Positions 1 through 7,921 of a stretch of 41,681 nt of DNA are shown one piece after another. A model generated the notes under the pieces. That model saw nothing but the letters and a program-made list of their open reading frames with translations. It made no database searches and was not told the origin of the DNA. Within the stretch, counting starts at the first letter, position 1; each line of letters begins with the position of its first letter. Both the position numbers and the translations under genes were made by a program. The DNA is from Desulforegula conservatrix Mb1Pa (GTDB lineage Bacteria; Desulfobacterota; Desulfobacteria; Desulfobacterales; Desulforegulaceae), in NCBI RefSeq assembly GCF_000426225.1, contig NZ_AUEY01000032.1, positions 1 through 41,681 of the forward strand, in the 5' to 3' direction.

Positions 1-211
1 TTACCGACGCCTGATGGTGACACTTGTGGCATTGGTACAGATCTCTTGATTTGAGCTCGCAAAATTTCGAACCGCCGCAATTCGGACAACGAAAACCATG
101 CGGCCATCTAAGTCTGAATAATGAATCCTGGCACTTATCTTCGGTCCCATATTCGGACAGGAATTCGTGAATACTCTTTCCTTTTTGAAATTGGATCATA
201 TTTTTTGCCAT
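1..211 (-). CDS. IS1595-family transposase, N-terminal part
   Basis: The first 70 codons of a transposase are visible; the rest lies outside the window. The start is the ATG at 211, preceded by a strong GGAGG ribosome site six bases upstream. The visible part carries the zinc-ribbon head typical of IS1595 transposases: a W-P-H-G-F-R-C-P-N-C pattern, then Q-C-H-K-C-H-H-Q-A-S-V, giving two CxxC pairs about 20 residues apart. This domain binds DNA in the family; the DDE-type catalytic domain is not visible. A near-identical second copy starts at 41504 on the other strand. Family assignment is confident; whether the element is intact is unknown. Confidence 0.8.
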   Translation of the reverse strand, partial: MAKNMIQFQKGKSIHEFLSEYGTEDKCQDSLFRLRWPHGFRCPNCGGSKFCELKSRDLYQCHKCHHQASV

Positions 212-288
212 GCTACACCTCCATCATATCTGGATAATCTTTAACCTGCCTTAAGATAAGCATGGCGGAGTAAAAATGGTAATCAAAT
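1..288 (-). mobile_element. Left end IS1595-type insertion sequence, partial
   Basis: The outer edge of this copy is taken as position 288 because sequence identity with the inverted copy at 41427-41681 starts exactly there. Over the 255 positions present in both copies I count five differences and no gaps. Two differences are in the leader, two are synonymous codon changes and one changes Arg to Ser. The element runs off the window, so its other inverted repeat and target duplication cannot be checked. Confidence 0.8.
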
Positions 289-299
289 TGTTTTTTGAA

Positions 300-347
300 A
301 TACTATGTTCCCGTTCAATGCTGAAATCTGAAGAATAAATCATTTTT
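300..347 (+). repeat. Fragment resembling the left end of the 4980-5261 MITE
   Basis: The stretch beginning CTATGTTCCC aligns by eye with the left end of the MITE at 4980 (CTATGTTCCCCTTAG) and stays similar for about 45 bases. It sits directly between the IS1595 edge and a dispersed palindromic repeat. No matching right end or target duplication is visible here, so it looks like a broken remnant. Confidence 0.4.
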
Positions 348-480
348 GATGGACTCGCAAAAAGTCAAAATAAGGCGGTGGCGTCTTGCCTGACTTGATC
401 CGGCATCCAGTATTTTCAGATGTTTAAGGATTCCGGTCTGCGCCGAAGTGACGTAAACGGACTCTTTGCGGTCTTGTCAA
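348..480. repeat. Dispersed palindromic repeat, family 1, copy 1
   Basis: The copy starts with GATGGACTCGCAAAAAGTC and ends with GCGGTCTTGTCAA. Its ends share the inverted core CGCAAAAAGTC/GACTTTTTGCG, slightly decayed at the right end. Inside are a GGACTTGATCCGG half-palindrome and a degraded GGATTCCGG...CGCCG arm. Five other full copies and one half copy lie in the window. No coding potential is seen. Confidence 0.85.
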
Positions 481-580
481 CAGGCTGTTTTTTAGATTTG
501 AATATCAGAGAGATATTTGTATGTATCCTTTTTCATAATTAAAGAGGGCAAAGCTTTTTTAAACGAACCGCATGTTCGTC

Positions 581-1333
581 CTACAGCCTGATTTCTTTCA
601 GCTTGTCAGTTGTTCTGATATCCGCTTTTTCCTTTAGCTCATATTTCCATTTTTCAAATAGAAATTCTTTTTTGTCTTTTTCAAGTTTTTCTGTAATGGC
701 TTTTTTGTCATTTTCAGGAATATGTCCAATCGCAGCAAGATCCTGTTCCATCATATCGAGCTGGATGATCTCATAGCCAGTCTCAGTCTTGTAAGGATTT
801 GTTTTTTCTCCCGGGGATAGCATTCCTACCCTGTAGGAAACAGGGCCAGACAGTTTTTCAAAGGATATGGTTTTACTTTTACCTGATGGGTCTCCACCTG
901 ATTTTGCGGATTCCATATCTTCATAAGCATATGTTGTTATGGATACTTTGCCCTTGTAAATCTTCAGATAAGCTTCAGTCTCTTCAATAGAAGGCGATGA
1001 ATTTATTGATGAGAATGCTTTCTCAAGAACCATTGCTGCAAGCTTATCGTTAAATACTTCGGGCTGGACATCTTGCAATGAAGGATCTTTGTCCAGTTTG
1101 TTCTTTTTTCCATATGAAAGGAGCAGTTGCATTTCAATAAATTTGTCCAGGCATTTTTCGACAGATTCACATGGTTTGCCATTTATTTTGAAGGCCAACA
1201 ACTCGGAAGCTCTAATTTTCGCTCCGTCAATCAGCATTATTGTAGGATTCTTGTTTTCATCCATTAATCCGTAGAAATAGTAGCTTCCTGCTGCCAGAGC
1301 TGAAAGAACAAGTATTATAAGTATTTTTTTCAT
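581..1333 (-). CDS. Exported parvulin/SurA-like peptidylprolyl isomerase family protein
   Basis: The 250-residue product begins with a short basic N-terminus and one hydrophobic segment (about residues 4-20), fitting a signal peptide or membrane anchor, so it should act in the periplasm. Residues about 40-125 form a helical SurA-N-like region. Residues about 130-195 resemble a degraded PpiC-type parvulin domain, with the family-like ending S-P-G-E-K...T-E-T-G-Y-E-I-I-Q-L. It is shorter than SurA or PpiD and has a single, weak rotamase domain, so it may be only a chaperone. It follows the queE-queC-DUF89 operon on the same strand, but a dispersed repeat separates them. The start has a GGAAAG ribosome site. 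Function is inferred from fold-level resemblance only. Confidence 0.55.
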   Translation of the reverse strand: MKKILIILVLSALAAGSYYFYGLMDENKNPTIMLIDGAKIRASELLAFKINGKPCESVEKCLDKFIEMQLLLSYGKKNKLDKDPSLQDVQPEVFNDKLAAMVLEKAFSSINSSPSIEETEAYLKIYKGKVSITTYAYEDMESAKSGGDPSGKSKTISFEKLSGPVSYRVGMLSPGEKTNPYKTETGYEIIQLDMMEQDLAAIGHIPENDKKAITEKLEKDKKEFLFEKWKYELKEKADIRTTDKLKEIRL

Positions 1334-1401
1334 TTGTTACAGCTTTCCGAATCAAATATTTCCGGTATATCAGACCATGAAATATGCTTAATTAAATAAT
1401 T

Positions 1402-1558
1402 GATGGACTCGCAAAAAGTCGAAAAAGGGCTTTGGCATCATGCCGGACTTGATCCGGTATCTTTGTGTTTTCAATTGCTCCTGGATTCCGGCTCCAGGTT
1501 TTCACAAGGACAGGCCCCGCCGGAATGACGGAAATTGAACTTTTTGCGATCTTGTCAA
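1402..1558. repeat. Dispersed palindromic repeat, family 1, copy 2
   Basis: Begins GATGGACTCGCAAAAAGTC and ends CTTTTTGCGATCTTGTCAA. It contains both internal arms, ATGCCGGACTTGATCCGG and CGCCGGAATGACGG. It is about 24 bases longer than the other copies because of extra sequence (CACAAGGACAGGCCC) in the right arm. It fills the gap between the 595-residue DUF89-like gene and the parvulin-like gene. Confidence 0.85.
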
Positions 1559-1577
1559 TAATTGGAATTTGTCATTA

Positions 1578-3365
1578 TTATGGTTTTGTACGTCCGCCGA
1601 GTCTTCTGTCATGCATCATACCAACACCATACTCCTTGCGCCTCATAAATTTTTCCTTTGGAGGGCCGATAATCTGCATTTCAGGGTGCTTTTTCAGCAC
1701 ATCTTCTGCAATTGCCATTTCTTTAGTGCAGCCTGTGCTGTAAGTGGCATCCTTTCCAGACCATTCCGGAGGTATCTTTTCACCGATTATTTCAAATGCC
1801 GTTGCTATGTCCTCACTGGTCTGGAAACGCCAGATGTCTATACAACCGCTTCTTTGGACTATTTCCCACATATACATGAGATCATCGGCATCCATGCCAG
1901 GTTCATAGTATCTGGATGGGTTGATGATAAATGTATTCAGCAGGTGGTTGTTCAGGTAATCAATGAAAGTCGCCATTATTTTTATGGCTTCATCTATCTT
2001 GCCAGGTATTGATCCGACTATGCCGCTGTAGAACATTACGGACATTCCGTTATTCTTTGCAGCCCTCATTTTTTCAATTATGGCGTCCGCCTTTTCTTCA
2101 AGATCCTTGTGCGAAAAGTGGATGACCATTGAGTGCTTGCGTTTCAGATTTATATCTACGGTGCCGTCTTCATTCTTTGAAATATTAAAAATATCCTGGG
2201 TGAACGTGAATCTGCTGTCAAATATCCTTCTTTTCTGATCAGGGCCCCTTGTTATTATTCCGTCAACCTCTTTAAAGACCCTTGCAAAGGCTGTGGAAGT
2301 CATAAGAAGATTCATATCCTCCCTCGTTCCATCAGGCATTAGAAAAAGATGCTGGTCTCTTCTCAGGATATCTATGAGCTCATTTTTTGTAAGCCTGTTG
2401 TCCCTTATTATCAGGGATGTTGCCAGAAACTCTCTTAGGTTGGAGTCTTCGAACATATCATCGAAACTTACTTTTTTAAAGAAGGGCCCTTCCTTTAGAG
2501 CTACAATCACCTTGTGACCGAGTCTTGTCAGATATCTGATAATTGCCATATCCACAAGGAATTCTCCTGACTCATTGGCTATCCAGAGAATTTTTTTTGA
2601 TTCTGACGAACTGTCCGCTGCTTTTACAGCATTAACGCCAAGAAATTCAAAAAGGTCCGATTTGGCTCCTCCGCCTATTGGGGAATTCAGGATTCTTTCA
2701 TAATCTTCGATGGTGAATCTTTCTGCAGCGTCTGTTTCCCATATCTCTTCTGATGCTGTCAACGCGATCAGCCTTCTCAGTTCAACCCTTTCAAGCTCTT
2801 CCCTGACCTTTGAAAGAGTATCCGGAAGATTTTTCATTTTAGAAATATCAATGCTGTTGACTGCTGACTTGAATTCAGGAGATTTGAGGCATCTTGCTAC
2901 CCTGCTGTTCCTCTTTTTCTTGTCTTCGAGGTAGGTGTCAATCATGAAAGCGTGGTTATGTATGATTTTGAACAGTCTTTTCTCAAGTCTTGACGGGATC
3001 ATTATGAAGTCCCTGGTCTCATGCTCAAACTTCATGCATATAAGGGCTTTCAGGTATTCCCTCTGATATTGTGAAGTGATTTTTTCATTTATTATTTCCA
3101 TGATCCTTGCAAAGACCTGATTGTATCTTGATATCAGATAATCCCTGTCGCAGCCTGTCATTATGGCGTTGAACATTCTTTCTGCGCATGGATAATAGCG
3201 GTCGTTCCCTTCAAGGTGAACCATGAAGCCTATCTGTTCCGGGGAAGCAACCTCATCCGGGTAAGCATTGTGATCAAGATGATTTTCAAGAAAAAAAGCC
3301 GAGTATCTTGCGTCCTTAACCGGGTCCTGACCAAGGGTATATATCGGATGTGGATTGTCGTTCAT
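1578..3365 (-). CDS. Large DUF89/ARMT1-like domain protein of unknown function
   Basis: This 595-residue protein starts at an ATG with an AAGGAAAG ribosome site, 16 bases after queC. Residues about 60-235 look helical. Residues about 260-400 resemble the DUF89/ARMT1 phosphatase core: I-L-W-I-A-N-E-S-G-E-F followed by V-D, comparable to the family's D-N-x-G-E...D signature, then a conserved-looking V-I-V-A-L-K-E-G-P, and V-D-G-I-I-T-R-G-P where the family has its late alpha/beta elements. The first metal-binding Asp of the family motif appears replaced by Ala, and the usual N-D after the Lys-x-x-Pro is K-K, so catalysis is uncertain. The last 190 residues match nothing I recognise. DUF89 proteins are metal-dependent damage-control phosphatases; acting on a pathway intermediate here would be an inference from the queE-queC neighbours. 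Confidence 0.5.
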   Translation of the reverse strand: MNDNPHPIYTLGQDPVKDARYSAFFLENHLDHNAYPDEVASPEQIGFMVHLEGNDRYYPCAERMFNAIMTGCDRDYLISRYNQVFARIMEIINEKITSQYQREYLKALICMKFEHETRDFIMIPSRLEKRLFKIIHNHAFMIDTYLEDKKKRNSRVARCLKSPEFKSAVNSIDISKMKNLPDTLSKVREELERVELRRLIALTASEEIWETDAAERFTIEDYERILNSPIGGGAKSDLFEFLGVNAVKAADSSSESKKILWIANESGEFLVDMAIIRYLTRLGHKVIVALKEGPFFKKVSFDDMFEDSNLREFLATSLIIRDNRLTKNELIDILRRDQHLFLMPDGTREDMNLLMTSTAFARVFKEVDGIITRGPDQKRRIFDSRFTFTQDIFNISKNEDGTVDINLKRKHSMVIHFSHKDLEEKADAIIEKMRAAKNNGMSVMFYSGIVGSIPGKIDEAIKIMATFIDYLNNHLLNTFIINPSRYYEPGMDADDLMYMWEIVQRSGCIDIWRFQTSEDIATAFEIIGEKIPPEWSGKDATYSTGCTKEMAIAEDVLKKHPEMQIIGPPKEKFMRRKEYGVGMMHDRRLGGRTKP

Positions 3366-3381
3366 TTTCTTTCCTTAATTC

Positions 3382-4086
3382 TTAAATACTCAAATAATAT
3401 CTTGTCGGGTCATTCATTTCTGCTTCAGCAAAACCTTTTTTTCTGAGAATACAGCTGTCGCAGGAGCCGCAGGCAAAACCACCAGGATGAGGATCATAGC
3501 AGCTATGTGTAATGGAATAATCGACTCCGAGAGCGACACCCTGCTTTATAATTTCTGCCTTGGAAAGGTCAATCAGCGGAGTTTTGATTTTGATGCTTGT
3601 TGTGCCTGAAACACCTACTTTTGTTGCAAGGTTCGCCATTTTTTCAAAAGCCTCTATGAATTCAGGTCTGCAGTCAGGGTATCCGCTGTAGTCAACGGCA
3701 TTTACCCCTATGAATATTTCATTGGCTTCTTTGACCTCTGCCAAAGCAAGGGCGTATGAAAGAAATATTGTGTTTCTTGCAGGGACATATGTTACAGGTA
3801 TTTCTTCTTTTGGTGGTTTATCTGAATCTTTTTTTGGAACAGGTATATCGGCGGTCAGTGCAGATCCTCCAAAGATTCTCAGATCAATTTTTGCAACAAT
3901 ATGTTCTTTAACTGCAAATGCCTCTGCAATTTTCTTAGCAGCCTCAAGTTCATATGAATGTCTCTGACCATAGTCAAAGCTCAGGCTGTAGATATCGTAA
4001 CCCAATGAAGAGGCAATTGCCATGACAGTGGTGGAGTCAAGCCCGCCGCTAGATAGTACAACCGCGTTTTTTGAATTTGTTTTCAT
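3382..4086 (-). CDS. queC: 7-cyano-7-deazaguanine (preQ0) synthase
   Basis: QueC converts 7-carboxy-7-deazaguanine, ammonia and ATP to preQ0, in the queuosine pathway in the cytoplasm. The 234-residue product has the PP-loop S-S-G-G-L-D-S-T-T near residue 12 and the C-terminal zinc site C-Y-D-P...C-G-S-C-D-S-C, both diagnostic. Length is normal for the family. An upstream in-frame ATG at 4182 would overlap queE and add 32 residues unlike QueC, so the ATG at 4086, 11 bases after queE, is chosen; its ribosome site is weak, suggesting coupling to queE translation. It is the middle gene of queE-queC-DUF89-like. Confidence 0.95.
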   Translation of the reverse strand: MKTNSKNAVVLSSGGLDSTTVMAIASSLGYDIYSLSFDYGQRHSYELEAAKKIAEAFAVKEHIVAKIDLRIFGGSALTADIPVPKKDSDKPPKEEIPVTYVPARNTIFLSYALALAEVKEANEIFIGVNAVDYSGYPDCRPEFIEAFEKMANLATKVGVSGTTSIKIKTPLIDLSKAEIIKQGVALGVDYSITHSCYDPHPGGFACGSCDSCILRKKGFAEAEMNDPTRYYLSI

Positions 4087-4097
4087 TTTTTTGAAAT

Positions 4098-4745
4098 TTA
4101 TACCCCTCTGTCTATATCTGGCCAGATCTGTCTGTGAAGTTGAAGCTGCATCCTGACCTCTATGCCTGATTCCAGGATCCACGAAGCGAGCTGATCCGGT
4201 TTCAGTGTTCCTGCCACAGGAGAGGCAAGTATGGAACCATATGGAAGCTGCGGTTTATGTTTGATTAGAACTTCTGACATATAATCAAAATCAGTTTTAT
4301 CAGAAATTACAAATTTTAGCTGATCTTTGCTTGTCAGTCTTTTCATATTAGAAAAATCATTTTTTTCAGACATTCCGCTGCTAGGACATTTTACGTCAAC
4401 TATCCTTATGCACCTGTTGTCAACCAGATCTATATCAAGGCTGCCGTTTGTTTCCATCAGCACATCAAAGCCTTTGGAAAGAAGTCTTGATGCAAGCTCC
4501 GGCGTTCCATTCTGCATCAATGGTTCTCCACCTGTTAGTTCTACAAGCCTGCATCTGTATGAATTGACTTTTTGAAGCACTTCATCAAGGCCTATAAGCT
4601 CTCCCTTGCCATGGGAGTATTGTGTGTCACAGTATGAGCATCTCAGATTACAGCCTGATAGTCTTATAAAAACGCATGGCAGGCCTGTGTAAGTTGACTC
4701 GCCCTGGATGCTGTGAAAAATTTCTGATATTTCAAATTGTTGCAT
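4098..4745 (-). CDS. queE: 7-carboxy-7-deazaguanine synthase, radical SAM
   Basis: QueE rearranges 6-carboxy-tetrahydropterin to 7-carboxy-7-deazaguanine with S-adenosylmethionine and a 4Fe-4S cluster. The 215-residue protein has F-H-S-I-Q-G-E-S near its N-terminus, the cluster motif [10 protein letters not shown] (CxxxCxxC) at about residues 32-41, and L-T-G-G-E-P-L at about 69-75. These are hallmarks of QueE. The product feeds QueC, encoded next. QueD and QueF are not in this window. No preQ1 riboswitch signature was found in the leader. The gene opens the queE-queC-DUF89-like operon. Confidence 0.95.
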   Translation of the reverse strand: MQQFEISEIFHSIQGESTYTGLPCVFIRLSGCNLRCSYCDTQYSHGKGELIGLDEVLQKVNSYRCRLVELTGGEPLMQNGTPELASRLLSKGFDVLMETNGSLDIDLVDNRCIRIVDVKCPSSGMSEKNDFSNMKRLTSKDQLKFVISDKTDFDYMSEVLIKHKPQLPYGSILASPVAGTLKPDQLASWILESGIEVRMQLQLHRQIWPDIDRGV

Positions 4746-4971
4746 TGTATTCTCTGCTTTATTAGGTTTTTATCTTGGGCACTTTATCTTTTTATGAGTC
4801 AGCTATCAAGATAATGATAACCAGATAATAATAATCTGATAATAATTTGGTAATAATAATTGGGCTTATTGATTTGAACTTACATTTCGTCGCTGTTTTA
4901 AAAAAATCTGGCATTTTGGTTTTTGGGAAGATATTGTCAGGACATTTTTGAACAGCGCTATGATCTATACA
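4746..4971. other. AT-rich intergenic stretch with TAATAA-type repeats
   Basis: No gene is seen. Around 4810-4862 the trinucleotide-like pattern ATAATAAT recurs in degenerate direct repeats (GATAATGATAA, AGATAATAATAATCTG, GATAATAATTTG, GTAATAATAATTGG). The stretch would contain the queE promoter on the minus strand, but no convincing -35/-10 pair stands out. Confidence 0.4.
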
Positions 4972-4979
4972 TTAAAAAA

Positions 4980-5261
4980 GGCTATGTTCCCCTTAGATGT
5001 TGAAAAGCGAAATAATAATCCTTTTTGGACTTATGGATCTTGGGGTACTTTTTGTAAAAAGTCCCTTAAGTCCCCTCAAAAACTTTATGTATTTTATGAT
5101 CAGACGCAAATGCCCTAAAATTGTGCATGCACTGTCTAATTACCTGAAAGTTTTTGCGGAGCTTTTTTCAAAAAACGACCCGCCGGAGGCCGCTTTTTTA
5201 TTTAAAGTATTAGTTAGTTATTGGAATGATAAAATATTCCACACCTAACGGGAACAGAGCC
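4980..5261. mobile_element. 282-bp MITE with inverted ends and 8-bp target duplication
   Basis: The left end GGCTATGTTCCCCTTAGATG and the reverse complement of the right end, GGCTCTGTTCCCGTTAGGTG, match at about 21 of 25 positions. Immediately outside lie perfect 8-bp direct repeats TTAAAAAA (4972-4979 and 5262-5269), as expected for a target-site duplication. The interior has no credible gene and includes a family 2 palindromic repeat and a GTACTTTTTGTAAAAAGTCC hairpin. An 8-bp duplication fits IS1595-type transposition among others; the mobilising transposase is unknown. Confidence 0.75.
5147..5190 (+). repeat. Palindromic repeat family 2, copy a
   Basis: The pattern AAAGTTTTTGCGGAGC, T-run, CAAAAAACGACCCGCC forms a GCTTTTTT/AAAAAAC-type hairpin. 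The same pattern recurs at 5368-5412 and 25884-25926, and reversed at 38995-39035. This copy lies inside the MITE. Confidence 0.65.
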
Positions 5262-5367
5262 TTAAAAAAAGTGGCTGCTCTTTATTTCAGTATTGTTTTT
5301 TGGAACGAAATAATGGGCGTCCCCCAGGCAATGGTTGCAGCTTTTATTCATAAAAACACATAACCAT

Positions 5368-5412
5368 AAAGTTTTTGCGGAGCTTTTTTTCAAAAAGCGA
5401 CTCGCAGAAGGC
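5368..5412 (+). repeat. Palindromic repeat family 2, copy b
   Basis: AAAGTTTTTGCGGAGCTT followed by a T-run and CAAAAAGCGACTCGCAG. It lies outside the MITE in the same gene-poor patch, upstream of aroQ. The rest of 5270-5479 holds no gene that I can support. Confidence 0.65.
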
Positions 5413-5479
5413 ACTCGTCACTGAGAATAAGACGGAGCCAGAAAAATAAATGCTTTTATTTTGATTATAAGGGGTGATC

Positions 5480-5920
5480 ATGGCTGGAAAAAATATCCTT
5501 GTCATACACGGGCCTAATTTGAATATGCTCGGAAAAAGGGAGCCTGGGATTTATGGCAGCACTACCCTCGATGATATAAACTCTGAACTTGTAAAAAAGG
5601 CTTCTTTAAAGGACATTGCCATAGACACATTTCAGTCAAATCATGAAGGGGCAATTGTTGACAGAATTCAGGATGCATATAAAAAATTTTCAGGCCTAAT
5701 AATAAATCCTGCCGCTTACACACACACAAGCGTTGCGATCAGAGATGCGTTGCTGCTTCTGGATGTTCCCATAATTGAGGTGCATATTTCAAATATTCAT
5801 AAGAGAGAGCCTTTCAGGCATCATTCTTATGTTTCAGACATAGCAACAGGCCAGATAGTGGGCCTTGGCGTCAAAGGTTATTATCTGGCCCTCGAAGCTC
5901 TTTCGGAAATGCTGAAATAA
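5480..5920 (+). CDS. aroQ: 3-dehydroquinate dehydratase, type II
   Basis: AroQ dehydrates 3-dehydroquinate to 3-dehydroshikimate in the shikimate pathway. The 146-residue length is typical of the dodecameric type II enzyme. Visible signatures are [11 protein letters not shown] with the catalytic Tyr shortly after (I-Y-G), [16 protein letters not shown] and E-V-H-I-S-N-I-H...R-E-P-F-R. The ATG at 5480 is chosen over a GTG two codons earlier because the AAGGGG ribosome site overlaps that GTG and sits five bases from the ATG. Only three bases separate it from mqnB, so chorismate supply and menaquinone synthesis look co-transcribed. Confidence 0.95.
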   Translation: MAGKNILVIHGPNLNMLGKREPGIYGSTTLDDINSELVKKASLKDIAIDTFQSNHEGAIVDRIQDAYKKFSGLIINPAAYTHTSVAIRDALLLLDVPIIEVHISNIHKREPFRHHSYVSDIATGQIVGLGVKGYYLALEALSEMLK

Positions 5921-5923
5921 TAC

Positions 5924-6682
5924 ATGGATGATTCTATTCTTAGCTCATTATTCCCATTTGGAAAAAGGAAGAATATCCTTATAGCAGCGGCTGTTTACGA
6001 AGAAATTGAGCCTTTGCTTGGCTTTTATGGGGATTTTGAAAAGAGTGTTGTGGGTCGTAAATATTTATATATTCCGGATATCCATGATCAATCAATAAGA
6101 ATACTCGTAACTGGCCCTGGCATGATAAACGCTTCCCAGGGATTAACAGCTGCCATTGAATCTGAAAAGCCTGATCTGATTATTCAGACAGGTTGCGCAG
6201 GAGTATTTCGGAATAGAGGAATAGGTATCGGAGATGTAGCTGTAGCAACAAAAGAAAGGGATATTCATCTTGGAGTAGAATCTGGAGACCGTTTTGAGCC
6301 TCCTGCTGCCCTGCCTTTCAATATCCCAGGAACTGTAAAAAATGGGGATGTAGAAATATGTGCTGCTTTGAGTGAATTTTGTTTTAAATCGATTTTTGAT
6401 TCTGAAAAAGATTTCAATTTGTCGAAAGGTCCTTTTATAACGGTATCAACAGTAACATCCACAGAAGAGCGGGCGTCTTTGCTTGATAAATGGTACAGCC
6501 CTGTTATGGAATCAATGGAAGGAGCTGCTACTGCCCAGGTCTCTGGAATTTATGGGATTCCCTATGCTGAAGTGAGGTCTGCCAGTAATTTTGTAGGTAA
6601 AAGAGACAAAAGTTCCTGGAACCTGCCCCTTGCATTCAGGAATGCGTCGGCTGCAATTACAATGATTCTCAAACGGTTTTAG
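5924..6682 (+). CDS. mqnB: Futalosine hydrolase
   Basis: MqnB removes the base (hypoxanthine) from futalosine to give dehypoxanthine futalosine in the alternative menaquinone pathway. The 252-residue protein belongs to the nucleoside phosphorylase fold. Seen in sequence: G-P-G-M-I-N-A near residue 65, Q-T-G-C-A-G-V-F near 91, and the substrate loop M-E-S-M-E-G-A-A followed by R-S-A-S-N-F-V-G-K-R-D-K-S-S-W, which matches the futalosine hydrolase form rather than MTA/SAH nucleosidase. It begins three bases after aroQ and ends nine bases before mqnD. Other mqn genes (A, C, E) are outside the window. Confidence 0.92.
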   Translation: MDDSILSSLFPFGKRKNILIAAAVYEEIEPLLGFYGDFEKSVVGRKYLYIPDIHDQSIRILVTGPGMINASQGLTAAIESEKPDLIIQTGCAGVFRNRGIGIGDVAVATKERDIHLGVESGDRFEPPAALPFNIPGTVKNGDVEICAALSEFCFKSIFDSEKDFNLSKGPFITVSTVTSTEERASLLDKWYSPVMESMEGAATAQVSGIYGIPYAEVRSASNFVGKRDKSSWNLPLAFRNASAAITMILKRF

Positions 6683-6691
6683 TTATCTTAA

Positions 6692-7537
6692 ATGAAAAAA
6701 TTTACCATCTCATATTCTCCATGCCCAAACGATACGTTTATTTTTCACGCCATGACCCACGGGCTAATTGATACAGAAGGTCTTTCATTTGCTCCTTTTC
6801 TTGAGGACGTGGAGACTCTGAATCAGATGGCAGCAAAGGGCGTTTCTGATATCACCAAGCTGTCTATGGCAGCTTTTGCTCATCTCAGTGGCAGATACTC
6901 AATGCTCTTTTCTGGATCAGCCCTTGGCAGGGGATGCGGACCACTCATTGTAAAAAGGCCGGGGGTAGACACAGCAAGGCTCGCATCTTCAAAAATTGCA
7001 GTTCCAGGACTCATGACAACCGCATTTTCCCTTCTTTCATTTTATCTTGGCAAAAAGCCTGAGGCCGCCGTCATGAGCTTTGACAGGATAATGCCATCAA
7101 TGGCTTCGGGAGAATTTGATTTTGGCCTTATTATCCATGAGGGCAGATTTACCTATGCTTCCCTTGGGCTTGAGCTCGTTACCGATCTTGGAGAATGGTG
7201 GGAATCCTATACAGGGCTTCCCATACCGCTTGGATGCATTGCCATAAAAAGAGAACTTGCGGGCGAATATGCTGCAATCATCGACAGGATAATTGAAAAA
7301 AGCATCGCGCATGCTTTTGCAAATCCTGAAGATTCTATGGCGTATATCAGGGAGCATGCCCAGGAACTTGATGACTCGGTTATAGCTCAGCATATAAAGC
7401 TTTATGTTAATGATTTTTCCATAAGGCTTGGAGATGATGGAATAAAGGCCGTGGAAACATTTTTTCGAATGGGACAAGACAAGGGCTTTTGGCAAAGATC
7501 TTCAGATCAGATTTTTTATAAAAAGGCATGGTTTTAA
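6692..7537 (+). CDS. mqnD: 1,4-dihydroxy-6-naphthoate synthase
   Basis: MqnD acts on cyclic dehypoxanthine futalosine to release 1,4-dihydroxy-6-naphthoate, the ring precursor of menaquinone. The 281-residue protein has the periplasmic-binding-protein-like fold of the MqnA/MqnD family with the signature I-S-Y-S-P-C-P-N-D-T-F-I-F-H-A at its N-terminus, which is the MqnD version. G-L-I-I-H-E-G-R-F-T-Y and G-E-W-W near the middle also fit. It ends the aroQ-mqnB-mqnD run. Its last codons and stop are embedded in a hairpin that probably terminates the opposite-strand fmdB-type gene. Confidence 0.94.
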   Translation: MKKFTISYSPCPNDTFIFHAMTHGLIDTEGLSFAPFLEDVETLNQMAAKGVSDITKLSMAAFAHLSGRYSMLFSGSALGRGCGPLIVKRPGVDTARLASSKIAVPGLMTTAFSLLSFYLGKKPEAAVMSFDRIMPSMASGEFDFGLIIHEGRFTYASLGLELVTDLGEWWESYTGLPIPLGCIAIKRELAGEYAAIIDRIIEKSIAHAFANPEDSMAYIREHAQELDDSVIAQHIKLYVNDFSIRLGDDGIKAVETFFRMGQDKGFWQRSSDQIFYKKAWF

Positions 7538-7548
7538 TAAACCATGCC
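7525..7548 (-). terminator. Intrinsic terminator for the fmdB-type gene, overlapping mqnD stop
   Basis: A perfect 10-bp stem, GGCATGGTTT with AAACCATGCC, closes a 4-base loop. Read on the minus strand it is followed by TTTTT. It lies 37 bases beyond the stop of the zinc-ribbon gene. The left arm covers the last mqnD codons, so the DNA serves coding and termination on opposite strands. Confidence 0.7.
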
Positions 7549-7585
7549 CTGTGGTGAATATCTCACGGATATTCCTTTAGTGCTT

Positions 7586-7795
7586 TCAGCCTCCGCTGGA
7601 TGAACCGCATTTGGGGCCAGCAAAGCCGCCTGAACCCGATGGGATTCCGTCTGCCCTGACAAAACCAGAGGACATTAGTTTTTTTACGTCTTCAGAACTG
7701 CATTTGGGGCATGGAGGATAAGGATCTGAGGTTTTAAAAGCAAGGTAGTCAAAATGATTACCACATTTATTACAGGCATATTCATATATCGGCAT
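7586..7795 (-). CDS. FmdB-type zinc ribbon regulatory protein
   Basis: The 69-residue protein starts M-P-I-Y-E-Y-A-C-N-K-C-G and continues with C-P-K-C, giving the two CxxC knuckles of the FmdB/putative regulatory zinc ribbon family. A Gly/Ser-rich tail follows, as in many family members. The ATG at 7795 has an AGGAGA ribosome site; an ATG further upstream would add 19 unrelated residues and was rejected. The role of this family is not settled; the name comes from a gene near formamidase. It converges on mqnD and is divergent from kdsB. Confidence 0.85.
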   Translation of the reverse strand: MPIYEYACNKCGNHFDYLAFKTSDPYPPCPKCSSEDVKKLMSSGFVRADGIPSGSGGFAGPKCGSSSGG

Positions 7796-7921
7796 AGCTT
7801 TCTCCTTTGTTTTTTTGCATACAGATAATAATGTTTTGAAACCATGAGTCAAGATGAACCTGATCTGATATGCAAGATCGCAGTGAAAGATAATAAATTG
7901 ATTTAATTTCAGGAGCTCTTA

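Noticed and set aside
4746-4830. Possible preQ1 riboswitch ahead of queE
   Set aside because: Neither the class I stem-loop with its A-rich tail nor another preQ1 pattern was found.
4997-5248. Plus-strand 83-codon open frame
   Set aside because: It lies inside the MITE, has no ribosome site and reads across its hairpins; treated as non-coding.
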